Assembly: GCF_019703515.2 (NCBI RefSeq)
Contig: NC_059346.1
Coordinates: 51,730,001-51,794,000, forward strand
Direction of reading: 5' to 3'
DNA: 64,000 bases
Source: Myxocyprinus asiaticus
Lineage: Eukaryota > Chordata > Actinopteri > Cypriniformes > Catostomidae
Below the pieces are notes generated by a model that did no database searches, was not told the DNA's origin, and saw nothing but the letters and a program-made list of their open reading frames with translations. Positions 33,215 to 44,028 of the stretch are shown here, in pieces. Numbering within the stretch: the first letter of the stretch is position 1; each line of letters begins with the position of its first letter. The position numbers were made by a program, and so were the translations under genes.

Positions 33215-33490
33215 CTCTCTATTATTGGTGGCAGGTCATTCAGCATAGTACCACCCAATATATGGAATTCACTCCCCCTGACTCTTCACAGCATCTCTTC
33301 TAAGTCTCAACTAAAAACGTTTTTTTTCTCAGTGTTATTTATCTTAATGTGTTATGTATTCACTCTCAATGACTGTACTATCTGAACTGTGTTTTTGTGA
33401 CTGTTCTTTGTTTGTGTATTATTGTGTTACTATTGTAAAGTGTCCTTGAGCTCTGGAAAGGCGCTATATAAATAAACTTATTTTTATTAT
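33215..33490 (+). mobile_element. LINE 3' end
   Basis: It reads IWNSLPLTLHSISSKSQLKT at 33260-33325, the C-terminal LWNSLP...LK-T-LF signature of L2/CR1/L1-type LINE ORF2 proteins. A 3' untranslated region follows, ending TGGAAAGGCGCTATATAAAT + AAA and a TTATTATTATT tail. LINEs are commonly truncated at the 5' end, as here. The exact clade is not assigned. Confidence 0.65.
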
Positions 33491-33629
33491 TATTAAAATA
33501 TTTCTTTTTGTGAGCGGTTTGACAATTCAGTTTCTGGCTCAAACAATTGCGTGATTTGAAGGGTCTCGCCTGGGTGCCAAGATGTGCATGTGCACTACAA
33601 CTGTTTTGTTATAGTCTTTTAGTTTATAC

Positions 33630-34206
33630 TAGTGATGGGAAGATCGGATCATTTTACTGACTTGGATCTTTGAGTCACATTCAGCAAAATGAATGAATCT
33701 TTATTCAAGTCATTTTGTTCATTTGAGCAGAATTAAATTAAAATGTTACATTTTCAATAGCCAAATCCCCTCCAACACGTCTGCTTATGCAAACTTTGAT
33801 TATAGTCCCAAAAGGAAAAAAATTATAATGCAGCCAAGGACAAATTATGAGAAACAGAAATGATTAGTTCACCTCTAAATACTCGAGAGGTGAACTAATC
33901 ATTTCTGTTTCCTGTGTGAGCAATGCATAGCGTATATGGCTGTCACGTGACAAAAGAACGAACGACTCAGACAAGAAGACTCGAGAGGTGAACTAATCAT
34001 ATCTGTTTCCTGTGTGAGCAATGCATAGTGTATATGGCTGTCATGTGACAAAAGAACGAACCAAAAGTGTTGAAAGGTGAACTAATCATTTCTGTTTCCA
34101 GTACAGCGCCTATGCGGTTTTCATATAACAAACGAACGGAGGTTGCGCAATGCGCATGCACGGTCAACACAAAATAAAGGAATCGTTCATGAATGACCCA
34201 TCACTA
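33630..34206. mobile_element. hAT-like short element with internal tandem repeats
   Basis: The ends TAGTGATGGGAAG and GACCCATCACTA are inverted. The interior has three tandem copies of a unit starting GAGGTGAACTAATCATTTCT (at 33887, 33985 and 34074; periods 98 and 89), each followed by GTGTGAGCAATGCATAG or a diverged form and a run of ACAAAAGAACGAAC. No matching 8-bp flanking duplication was found. Confidence 0.6.
33851..33911. repeat. Perfect 26-bp inverted repeat, 9-nt loop
   Basis: The left arm 33851-33876 (GAAACAGAAATGATTAGTTC + ACCTCT) is the exact reverse complement of 33886-33911. It opens the tandem array of the surrounding element. Confidence 0.95.
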
Positions 34207-34734
34207 ATTGATGCTTTTAGTATAAAAATTTATACATAATTTTTTAGCATTCAAAAATATTTCTGAAAAACTTTATTGAGGGGACTAAATGTCTAGGTTG
34301 GAAGTACACAGACAGGTGGAATCAGCCTCAGAGCAGAGCAGTTTTCCGGTTAAGTTTTAGGAAAAAAGCCCACTTGTTTGCCAATGCTTTATTTGACTAT
34401 TAATGTAAAGAGTGCCACCGGCACTCGTTCACACACAGCACAGAGCCTGTGCAATAGACTGTGACTATGAGCACAAGCTATTAAAAGCATTAATTACAGT
34501 ATATCCTGCTTTAGGTTTTAAAAAAATATATATATATTGTAAAGCAATAAAATGTTTATTATGCAGTATATGGTCAATGAATTTAGTGTCACAAAAAGAT
34601 GTTTTGAATATGTGTGAATGTTTATGTAACAGATTTATGTATCTGATTAAATTCATAAAATGTAGAACCAAATACTTGAGTATTCAGAGTAACACATCAG
34701 TTACTATTAATGGTTTATAATGTGTTTTTACCTT
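34207..34734. other. Non-coding, nothing recognised
   Basis: AT-rich, no supported gene. Confidence 0.5.
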
Positions 34735-35560
34735 TATAATACTGTTCAAGATACCATTAACTCACAAGGAAGGAAACAATAAGATTCCATTCATTAATAA
34801 TGAGTTACAGTACCATGATTTTCACTTTATAATACTGTTCAAGATAACCAATAACTCAAGTAACTCTAGGAAGTACACAATAATTCCTTCAAAAATATGT
34901 GTCAACACTTGACTCATTACTAAGGTTTAACCAATTTAATTTCACTATTCTAAGTCATTTATGGAGAAGAACTCACTCATTATGCAGGCACAAGTTATTA
35001 ATTTGTAATGATGAGAAGAGATACAACAAATAATACAGATGTTGGACACATACAACATGCCTTTATTCAAGGTAAGCTGCCTTAAATAGGCTGCCGATAC
35101 TCTACCAGGCACTGTAGCCTAGGGATTTAGTGTGATGTTAAATTTATAACTGAATAACACTGATGTGTTAAAGAGCACATAACGCAGATGCATCTCTGAA
35201 GATACATTTTTATGTTGACAATATTAAATTTTTCACATTTTAGACACTGGATTTTGAAAAGTTATTGTGGTGATGAGTAATTTATTAGTAGTTATGTTAA
35301 ATTATACACAGTTAATTTATAGTTCTCAATGTGGCAAATTACATTCAGTAAAAAGCTATTGATTAGATAACATTACCACAGTCATCAGATCGCTATAACC
35401 TATTAATTCATTTTTCGTGTTTCCAGATTAGTTACTTGTAGGATTAGGGTTACTAAAGCGTTAATGTTGCACTACTCATTTGTTCTGCATTAATTCCTGC
35501 ATAGTTACCTATTAAGTATGAAACGGTTTTCTGAAGTGTTACCATGACGTGTGATCAAAA
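34735..35560. repeat. Interspersed repeat family 3, copy 1 (inverted to copy 2)
   Basis: In reverse complement it matches 60876-61530: AAGGTAAGCTGCCTTAAATA, GATACTCTACCAGGCACTGT + AGCCT, and CACTACTCATTTGTTCTGCA + TTAATTCCTGCATA all recur. No coding capacity. Confidence 0.65.
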
Positions 35561-35599
35561 ATCACCACAAACTTTGATCTCTTGTCTGAGGTCCACTAC

Positions 35600-35949
35600 A
35601 AAACCCTTATGTTGTGTTATGGTCATTTTGACCCGGACAATGTTTTTTTCTTATGATTTTTTATTTTATTTTATTTTTTTACTTAATCCAATTGGAATAA
35701 AATTACTTGACTTTGTTCACATGTGGTATCTGAAAACACATAAAAAACATTTTATTTACATTTGTTTGGTTTTATTTCACTTTATTACACCTGTTGTGTT
35801 CCCGGTCATAAATGACCGGCTATTGGAAATGAATCGATTAGACTACAAAATACAGAAATATTAAATGTGCAGGAGCATCCAAATCCTTTAGATGAACACA
35901 TTTGTGGATGTGTGTTTGCACCCACAAAGTTCTCGGACATGTGCGCGCG

Positions 35950-35987
<38 letters not shown>

Positions 35988-36785
35988 GTGTGTTGAGCAC
36001 CCTTTTGTGCATCGTCTTTCCAAGTACACTCTTTGAAAAATATTTCAAGATCTACTTATCATATTATGGTGTATTTGGGCTCGTTTGAATCGGGATAGTC
36101 TGTTGTAAGAGAAGATATGTCATTGTGTATGCTTTATGTATGTTTCAGGAAGTAATAAGGAAAATTTCATACACTAATACTCACTGGATTTTGGCCTCTG
36201 AGTGAAACAGCTTGGCTCATTGCATTCTACAAACTGAGACTTTTCCAACAATATATAACACATGGCAATCTCATCTTTTTTATGTTTTCACCAACTCTGA
36301 ATATAATGGGTGTGATAACAAATGTGCAAATGATGAGAATGAGTTCTTATTTGTCAGCAAATTAAAAAGCATTATTTAAGAATTGGTAGGATCAGCTATA
36401 TGCGTTGTAAAGTCCAGATTATAAGCTTTAAAATGAGACCTATTGTGTTCAGATCAAGCAAGTGGTTATTAATTTATTATGTAATAACCATATTTATATA
36501 TTTTTTTTTATTTCCGCAGTGACTGCCCCCCAGTAGCCCAGTATGAGCTCAGTTCAATGAATCCTTCTATCAATTAAAATATATATATATATATTTAAAT
36601 ATGTTCAAAAAAGAAGTACAAAACCTGTCATAGCTATTAAAAAAGAAGCTGATAAAAAGATTGAATACAATATCTTGTGATAATATGTGGAATATGAGAG
36701 ATTTATAAACAATCTTATTGGGCCAGTCATTTTTGACCACAAACATAAAATGTGTTTGCTCAAACGAACACAACACAAGGGTTAA
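35600..36785. mobile_element. TTAA-type element with CCCTTGTGTTGTGTT termini
   Basis: The left end AACCCTTATGTTGTGTTATG and the right end AACACAACACAAGGGTTAA are inverted repeats; TTAA is intact at 36782-36785 and mutated to AAAA on the left. TTTGACC/GGTCATAAATGACC words recur inside. It has no transposase, and a CA microsatellite lies within. Confidence 0.55.
35941..35985. repeat. (CG/CA)n microsatellite
   Basis: GTGCGCGCGCACG runs into about 18 CA units. Confidence 0.95.
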
Positions 36786-37483
36786 TTGGTTGGCCGCGTG
36801 ATTATAACAACAAAAGTGAAGCACGTATTTTTTTAATGTTGAAACCACATGAAATCAAAACTAGAGTGAAAATTGTGAGTAGGAATTGTAAGCGTGAGTA
36901 AAATTGTGCCTTTTAGTCCATATTTGTAAGCTTTGAGGGCATCTATATGCTAGTGCACTACTAAAAGATTTGATACAAAACAAACTGTTAGCATATACTG
37001 TATATGTGTTTAATAATTACAGTATTTCTCTTTCTGATTTCATATCTGCAGGTCATTGAGTGATATCTGAGGAATAGATTTAGTCTGGTCCAGCAAACAC
37101 TCCCTGAACCCTTCATAAGGATGTTATTTGCTCTTCATGTTACAGCATCCCCTCCTGTTTTAAGGAAGCAATGGGTTATATTTTTTTGCTAAATGTTTGG
37201 GCTTTGGGGTCGTGAGGTCACTCTCTTTATTACACTGTGCTCAGGGGCAGAAGAGCTGTATAGCCTGCAAATGTGAAAGTGCTGTATCGGCTAGAACAAA
37301 CAGGAACAAGAAGCAACTTGTCAACACTAGACTGACATGACCAATGAATCACAACAAAGAGTCGTCAAGACACTATTAATTAATATAACAAAAATGTGCA
37401 CTTCAATGTACTGTACAACAAGCCAACAATACTGAATGCACATTTGCCATTTTATTCATAACCGTCTCAAATAGTTCATAAAG
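36786..37483. other. Non-coding, nothing recognised
   Basis: No gene or paired termini seen. Confidence 0.5.
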
Positions 37484-37589
37484 AAATAGTTCACAGACAA
37501 AATACAATTCAGTCATTATTTACTCACCCTCATGTTGTTTCAAACCTGTATGCTGCTATTTTTTGTAAGGAACACAAAAGTAGTGGTCT
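37484..37589. mobile_element. TTAA family (GGAATAGTTCAC), left part
   Basis: AAATAGTTCACAGACAAAAT, then CAGTCATTATTTACTCACCC + TCATGTTGTTTCAAACC, matches the family. It is cut off where the Tc1 fragment begins. Confidence 0.55.
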
Positions 37590-38078
37590 TCTGCTATTGT
37601 AGCCCATCCGCCTCAAGGTTCTACGTGTTCTGAGATATTCTGCTCACTACAACTGTACAGAGCGCTTATCTGAGTTAATGTAGCCTTTCTGTCAGCTCGA
37701 ACCAGTCTGGCCATTCTCCGTTGACCTCTCTCATCAACAAGGCGTTTCCGTCCGCAGAACTGCCGCTAGCTGGATGTTTTTTGTATTTGGCACCCTTCTG
37801 AGTAAATTCTAGAGACTGTTGTGTGTGAAAATCCCAGGAGATCAGCAGCTACAGAAATACTCAAACCAGCCCGTCTGGTGCCAACAATCATGCCACGGTC
37901 GAAATCACTGAGATTACTTTTTTTCCCCAATCTGATGGTTGATGTGAACATTAACTGAAGCTCCTGACCCGTATCTGCATGATTCTATGCATTGCACTGC
38001 TGACACATGAATGGCTGGTTAGATAATCGCATGAATAATGGGGTGTACATGTGTACCCAATAAAGTATGCAGTAAGTG
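37590..38078 (-). mobile_element. Tc1 element 5'-end fragment, copy 2
   Basis: Same family as 32300-32629. The right end ATAAAGTATGCAGTAAGTG is bordered by TA at 38079. It extends further left than copy 1 (to GTGGTCTTCTGCTATTGTAG) but has no left terminus. Confidence 0.75.
37766..37951 (-). pseudogene. Tc1 transposase N-terminal remnant
   Basis: A 61-residue frame from ATG 37951 reads KSNLSDFDRGMIVGTRRAGL, SISVAADLLGF and TTVSRIYSEG, the first helix-turn-helix of the transposase. It ends by frameshift, and nothing downstream recovers the second helix or catalytic domain. Confidence 0.8.
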
Positions 38079-38080
38079 TA

Positions 38081-38938
38081 TTCTTCTGAGGATTGCATCT
38101 CTCAGATCCGTAAAAAATAGGAGTGTTAGAGGCAGAATGTTGTTACTTTTTAACCATGTGCTACATGGACACATTTTGCTGTTGCGCTCCATCTCCATGT
38201 TTACATCAGTGTCTCCCGCTGAACACGTTTACATACATGTCCCCCCGTGAACGTTGGGTGGCGGATGCCGCGACTGGACTGCTGCCACATAAGCAGTTGA
38301 TTAACATGCTGCATATGGAGGTTCTAAGGAATTTATAATTGGAATTTGATGGCCATTTTAGCTTAAACCTTAGGATGCGAGTCAAGATGTGGCAAAGGAT
38401 TTTAGTGATATGAAACCACCCATGAACCGATGAGAGGTCCCTTCCAATGTGGAGGTGGATCTGATGCCTTCCTCCATGCCACGTAAGAGGTGTCTGGCAG
38501 TTGTCTAAGCAGCTTTATCTGATGGCTGCTTGGCATTTGTTTGTGTTGGTCCACCACGATCCAATCAAAATGCGGCAAATTTTCTTCACCTTGACAGTTA
38601 GAGAGGAGCCCTGCAATACACTTTTAAATATGGGATTTATGTCAGCACACATAGCAATTAAGATCATTTTTAATGCTTGCACAACAGAAAGTTCCAATCA
38701 AGTTCTAAATGCATCATGCCATTTGATGATGAACCAAACCATTTTTTAACAAAGTTAAAAGTTCAATTCAGAATTTTCCAAATAAAATAAACTGGAGCTG
38801 CACATTTTTCATTGTTATATTATTATATTACTAAATAATATAAAGTGAAATAAAAACTGCAAAGTGATTTTGAAATGCAAAAACTCAAGAGATACATCCA
38901 AAAAGTTGCTTTTAGCATGTTTGTATATATGCAGTGTA

Positions 38939-38969
<31 letters not shown>

Positions 38970-39048
38970 AAATTCTTGTTTTAAAGAAGATTATAATGTT
39001 TTAAAGTTTTATGGTGTCTCTTGAATTACGTTTTTCTCCGTTTTATGA
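38081..39048. other. Non-coding; (TA)n at 38933-38956
   Basis: A TA-rich microsatellite followed by a T run lies near 38933-38970. No gene is recognised elsewhere. Confidence 0.5.
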
Positions 39049-39153
39049 TTAAAGGAATAGTTCACCCGAAAATTCTAATTCAGTCATCATTTACTCAACA
39101 TCATGTCATTCCAAAACCATACGACTTTCTTTCTTCTGCGGAACACAGAATTA
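39049..39153. mobile_element. TTAA family (GGAATAGTTCAC), left part
   Basis: TTAA at 39049-39052 and AGGAATAGTTCACCC open the stretch. It is interrupted at the TA target of the Tc1 element at 39156. What follows that Tc1 element is another left end (40042), not the continuation. Confidence 0.65.
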
Positions 39154-39155
39154 TA

Positions 39156-40037
39156 CACTTGCGGCCAAAAGTTTGGAATAATGTACAGATTTTGCTGTTT
39201 CGGAAGGAAACTGGTACTTTAATTCACCAAAGTGGCATTCAACTGATCACAAAGTATAGTCAGGACATCACTGATGTAAAAAAACAGCACCATCACTATT
39301 TGAAAAAAGTAATTTTTGATCAAATCTAGACAGGCCCCATTTCCAGCAGCCACCACTCCAACACCTTATCCTTGAGTAATCATGATAAATTACTAATTTG
39401 GGACTAGAAAATCACTTGCAATTATATCAAACACTGCTGAAAGCTGTTTGGTTCGTTAAATGAAGCTTACATTTGTCTTTGTGTTTGTTCTTGAGTTGCC
39501 ACAGCTTGCAATAAACTGGCATGTTTTAAGGTCAATATTAGGTCAAAAATGTAAAAAAAAGAAACAGCTTTCTCTAGAAACTTATCAGAAAAATAAAAAG
39601 AAAAGGTTAGAGTGGGCATAGAAACAGATATTGGACAACAGATAATTGGAAAAGAGTGTTCTGGATCTTAACCCCATTGAGCTTTTGTGGGATCAGCTAG
39701 ACTGTAAGGTGCGTGAGAAGTGCCCGACAAGACAGACACATCTATGGCAAGTGCTACAGGAAGTGTGGGGTGAAATGTCACCTGAGTATCTGGACAAACT
39801 GACAGCTAGAATGCCAATGCAAAGCTGTCATTGCTGCACGTGTAGGATTTTTTTGATGAGAACTCTTTGAAGTAGTTTAAGAAGTCCTGAACATTTTTTT
39901 CAAATTGTAATAGTAATTTTTCACGTTATTAATGTGCTGACTATAAATTGTGATCAGTTGAATGCCACTTTGGTGAATAAAAATACCAATTTCTTTCCAT
40001 AAGAGCAAAACCTGTTCCAAACTTTTGGCCGCCAGTG
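39156..40037 (+). mobile_element. Internally deleted Tc1 element
   Basis: The 882-bp element has ends CACTTGCGGCCAAAAGTTTG and CCAAACTTTTGGCCGCCAGTG, inverted, each bordered by TA (39154-39155 and 40038-40039). The left and right inner regions match over GGTACTTTAATTCACCAAAG versus CTTTGGTGAATAAAAATACC. Only the end of the transposase gene remains. Confidence 0.88.
39646..39870 (+). pseudogene. Tc1 transposase C-terminal remnant
   Basis: The frame reads LDLNPIELLWDQLDCKVREK and WQVLQEVWGEMSPEYLDKL, the region around the third catalytic residue (Glu in NPIELLW) and the following helices of a Tc1 transposase. Both catalytic Asp residues and the DNA-binding half are deleted. Near the end the frame slips (QSCHCCTC where the family reads a CKAVIAARGG-like stretch). 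Confidence 0.85.
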
Positions 40038-40041
40038 TATA

Positions 40042-40355
40042 TTACGGAATAGTCCAACCAAAAATGATAATTCCCTCATCATTTACTCACAATTATGCCA
40101 TCTCAAACTTGTATGACTTTCTTTCTTCTGTAGAACACACACAAAAAAGCATTTTGTTGGAGATATGATATTAATATATAAATACAATGCAAGTCAATTG
40201 GGTCCAACACTTCCAAGCTCAAAAAAAAAAAAAAGAAAAAAAAAAAGATTACTTTTATGCTCCTGGACTACCTTTATGCTGCCTTTATGTCCTTTTTGGA
40301 GGTAGGCAGTGTTAGTCCCCACTGACTTTTATTTTTGGGTAAACTGTTCCTTTAA
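40042..40355. mobile_element. TTAA family (GGAATAGTTCAC), both ends present
   Basis: The left end TTACGGAATAGTCC (TTAA with one change) and the right end GGTAAACTGTTCC-TTTAA are inverted. Inside are ATACAATGCAAGTCAATTGG, an A-rich tract at 40221-40246 and TTTATGCTGCCTTTATGTCC. Confidence 0.65.
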
Positions 40356-40823
40356 ATCTGACAGAATTTCTTTAGGGCTTGTCCCCCACCCAAGCTAAGA
40401 AAATTGATTGTTAGCTAGTTCAAGACCAACTTTTTAGACTATCTGTTTGACTAAAACATTTTAGACAATGGAAAGGCAGAAAGGGTTGCAGGGGTGTTTG
40501 GGAAACCTATTTGAAAACAAAGAATTATATTATCTGTTCATCTATGTCCTCTGAAAGTCCACACTCATCTGTTTACATACTGAAACTCACACTTTGATTT
40601 CCATCATTACAGTGCAATACTCATAGCTTATCATGTAATAATGTGACTACATAATTTGTTATTTTCTCCAGACTCAATTTACAACCGATTAACATAGAAA
40701 TTATTACTGAGGCCTGTTTTGTTGAGATTGTTTGGGGAATCGAGTCTTGCAAAGATTCTGATATTACAGGACAGATGCTTGCTGGATTCATTACATCAGT
40801 CAAATCAGTCAATATATTAGATA
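40356..40823. other. Non-coding, nothing recognised
   Basis: No gene seen. Confidence 0.5.
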
Positions 40824-41253
40824 CTGACTGACAGGGTTGGGGGGTAACGGAATACATGTAATGGGAATACGTATTTAAAATACAAAATATAAGTTTTGTA
40901 TAAGTTATATAAGTTCTGTAGTATTCCACTACAGTTACAGTTTAATCATTGGTATTTAGAATACAGTTACATTCAAAAAGATGGAAAACATTTATACATA
41001 TAAATGATGCGATCAAAGTGCATTTGAACAGCGGTGAAACACTTTCTTATGATGTGTTACATTCATATGAGCAGACAGAGAAGTAAGTTTGAAGTAAGTT
41101 TGGAGCAGAAGAAATAGAAATAAACCTTATTTAAATTGTCAGATTTATGCTAATCTAAAATGCTATTTCTAGCCATTTTACATGCACGTTACCAGGAACG
41201 ATCATATTTTTTTTTATCAAGAAAATTCATGTTAGATCATAATTTCTTTTTTT

Positions 41254-41532
41254 CTAGTAAGACCTTTGATATTAGGGCAAAAATCGTATTCTTGATAATA
41301 ATTTTTGTATTGTTTTCCTGTAAAAATATCTAAAAATCCTTAAAACAAGATCAGTTTGATTGATCTTGTTTTAGAAACAACACTGCATAAGATATTTAGG
41401 TTTTTCAGAGAATGTATTTTTAACATGTGTATTTTGTCTTACTGTACTGGCAGAGTTTTTAAAGTCAAAACAAGTCAAAAAATCTACCAGTGCTGAAGAA
41501 GTAATCCAAAGTATTTAGAATACATTACTGAC
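41254..41532. repeat. Direct duplication, copy 1
   Basis: The 279-bp block from CTAGTAAGACCTTTGATATT to AATACATTACTGAC is repeated at 42068-42346 (offset exactly 814), with only a few substitutions. Confidence 0.92.
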
Positions 41533-41842
41533 AATAAAAAAGTAAAACAAAAAAAAAATAATTAAAACAGCAATAATGTAATAGACAACATCCAAAAATA
41601 ATTTCAAAAGTTCTTAAAGAGTTCTAAGACATGGACCATTGTAAACATTTGATTTAAACCGAAAACGTTTTTGAAAATGGACAAAAAAAAAAGACTGTAA
41701 TATTTACCAGTCTTGACCAACACACAATAGGTATCGTTTGAAAGCTTAGAAGCTCTACTTTACAATGCATGCAGGCATTATGACCAAAAATGAACAAGTG
41801 CTTTGAAATTTGTAGACAAATCAGAAGTGTTCCATTTTTATA

Positions 41843-41887
<45 letters not shown>

Positions 41888-42067
41888 CAGGTGCATCTCA
41901 ATAAATTAGAATGTCATGGAAAAGTTCATTTATTTCAGTAATTCAACTCAAATTGTGAAACTCGTGTATTAAATAAATTCAATGCACACAGACTGAAGTA
42001 GTTTAAGTCTTTGGTTCTTTTAATTGTGATGATTTTGGCTCACATTTAACATAAACCCACCAATTCA
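41533..42067. repeat. Inserted copy of 43700-44207
   Basis: It matches 43700-44207 from AATAAAAAAGTAAAACAAAA through GACATGGACCATTGTAAACA and on into the first ~180 bp of the Tc1 terminal repeat (CAGGTGCATCTCAATAAATT). The TA run inside is longer here (about 41847-41884). It stops mid-way through the Tc1 repeat and has no other Tc1 end. Confidence 0.9.
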
Positions 42068-42346
42068 CTAGTAAGACCTTTGATATTAGGGCAAAAATCG
42101 TATTCTTGATAATAATTTTTGTATTGTTTTCCTGTAAAAATATCTAAAAATCCTTAAAACAAGATCAATTTGATTTATCTTGTTTTAGAAACAACACTGC
42201 ATAAGATATTTAGGTTTTTCAGATAATGTATTTTTAACATGTGTATTTTGTCTTACTGTACTGGCAGAGTTTTTATAGTCAAAACAAGTGAAAAAATCTA
42301 CCAGTGCTGAAGAAGTAATCCAAAGTATTTAGAATACATTACTGAC
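42068..42346. repeat. Direct duplication, copy 2
   Basis: Partner of 41254-41532; here the hAT-like element continues normally to its right terminus. Confidence 0.92.
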
Positions 42347-42453
42347 CTTGAGGAATCTAACGGAATACGTTACAAATTACATTTTACATCATGTATTCTG
42401 TAATCTGTAGTGGAATACATTTCAAAAGTAACCATCCCAACCCTGCTGACTGA

Positions 42454-43541
42454 TGCTATCACATCAGCAATTTTAAGACTTTCCACATTTCCACACTTTT
42501 TATATGAAACCTTACAGACCTTACTTAGATTATTTACACTGAATATGGGTCATTGTCAAGGTGAGAAATACTTTAAGGAAGTTAAATGCCATGTGATGTG
42601 ATGTTCTAAAATTATCTATTGAAGGCAAAAGTATGATTGAAAATTTTAAAAATTTAAAAGAAATGGTAAACAGTAACAGCACCTACACTTTATCTTAAAC
42701 TGTTATCTTATACAAATGCATGTTAGCCTAAAACCTTAAAGACAGGTAAAAGCTCTTACCAAATAAAGCATAAAAACCAGCACTGACCTTTGAGTGACAT
42801 TCTCATTCTAGAGAGCAAAATCTGTGTAGCACAGTATTTTTGTAGCGATGTTTCCCTTAAAGAGTAAGACTCTAAATTTTTTATTATATATCTGATAAAG
42901 GTTATATTTTGTCAACATTTAAGAGTACACTAGCATATAAGTCTTCAAAGCCAATAGACATGGACTAAAACTCCAAGTTTGATTTCAAAGAGTCTTTAAC
43001 AGCACTGTCTGCAATTGGGTGATTTAGCAGAAAGCAGTAACTAAAGCACCTTGAAGGGTTTATCTTAACTGTGGATATGCCCACACCCTGAATCTCTGCT
43101 AACTGGGTCTTATCACTTGAACCTTTGCTGAACTCAAATGCTGAATAAAACATTAATACAGAGTGGTCCTGTGTGTGTTCATTGCTAGTGCAAGCATAAA
43201 TTACGCAGGACAAACATTAGCAGTGTTTTTTCTCCTGAGTGCTGAACTTTCAGACCTTGTCATATACAAACAGTTCACATCAAAACATGCTGCAGGTACA
43301 CATCATGTGAAATTGTAAAGGCACATTCGGGTCAAATTCCCGTGTTGTTCATTTAGAGTTGGATTTAATGTCACAGTCCTTATTTAGCTTGGTGAAGGTT
43401 TGGTTTTTCCCCAACTGCATTATTGATATACAGAGGGAACACTGGGGTTACTGTAGTTGTTACACCTGAATATTTCCAAAATTTCTGTTTAACCACATAC
43501 CTTAGTGTAAAGATATTTTAAAGTGTACGCTGTTATTGCCC
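42454..43541. other. Non-coding, nothing recognised
   Basis: AT-rich; no domain-bearing frame, no termini seen. Confidence 0.5.
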
Positions 43542-43570
43542 TGAAAAAAAAAAAAAAAAAAAAAAAAAAA
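43542..43570. repeat. Poly(A) tract
   Basis: About 28 consecutive A. Confidence 0.95.
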
Positions 43571-43699
43571 TGTACACACATTGACCCAATAGTGGGGTAT
43601 GTTGTCACATTACTGCATATGGGGTAAGCTGTCTTTTGCATTATAGGTTATTCAGTTGCTTTTCAAAAAGTATATGCACAGTAAAACAATTATAAAAAC

Positions 43700-44028
43700 A
43701 ATAAAAAAGTAAAACAAAAAAAATAATTAAAACAGCAATAATGTAATAGACAACATCCAAAAATAATTTCAAATGTTCTTAAAGAGTTCTAAGACATGGA
43801 CCATTGTAAACATTTGATTTAAACCGAAAACGTTTTTGAAAATGGACAAAAAAAAAACTGTAATATTTACCAGTCTTGACCAACACACAATAGGTATCGT
43901 TTGAAAGCTTAGAAGCTCTACTTTACAATGCATGCAGGCATTATGACCAAAAATGAACAAGTGCTTTGAAATTTGTAGACAAATCAGAAGTGTTCCATTT
44001 TTATAATGTGTATATATATATACACACA
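43700..44028. repeat. Flanking DNA that was copied into 41533-41888
   Basis: Unique-looking DNA left of the minus-strand Tc1 element; a near-identical copy lies in the hAT-like element. It is the likely source because here the Tc1 element continues intact to its other end. Confidence 0.8.

Larger units (their letters stand above)
40832..42445. mobile_element. hAT-like element rearranged by an internal copy insertion
   Basis: The ends CAGGGTTGGG and CCCAACCCTG are inverted, and the flanks carry a perfect 8-bp duplication, CTGACTGA at 40824-40831 and 42446-42453, as for hAT transposons. Inside, 41254-41532 is repeated at 42068-42346, and between the two copies sits 41533-42067, a copy of sequence found 2.2 kb downstream. 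Without that event the element would be about 800 bp. No transposase. Confidence 0.85.

Noticed and set aside
33630..34206. 8-bp target duplication for the TAGTGATGGG element
   Set aside because: Flanking octamers GTTTATAC and ATTGATGC do not match, so hAT membership rests on termini alone.
35806..36088. Open frames across the CA tract
   Set aside because: Low-complexity translation of a dinucleotide repeat.
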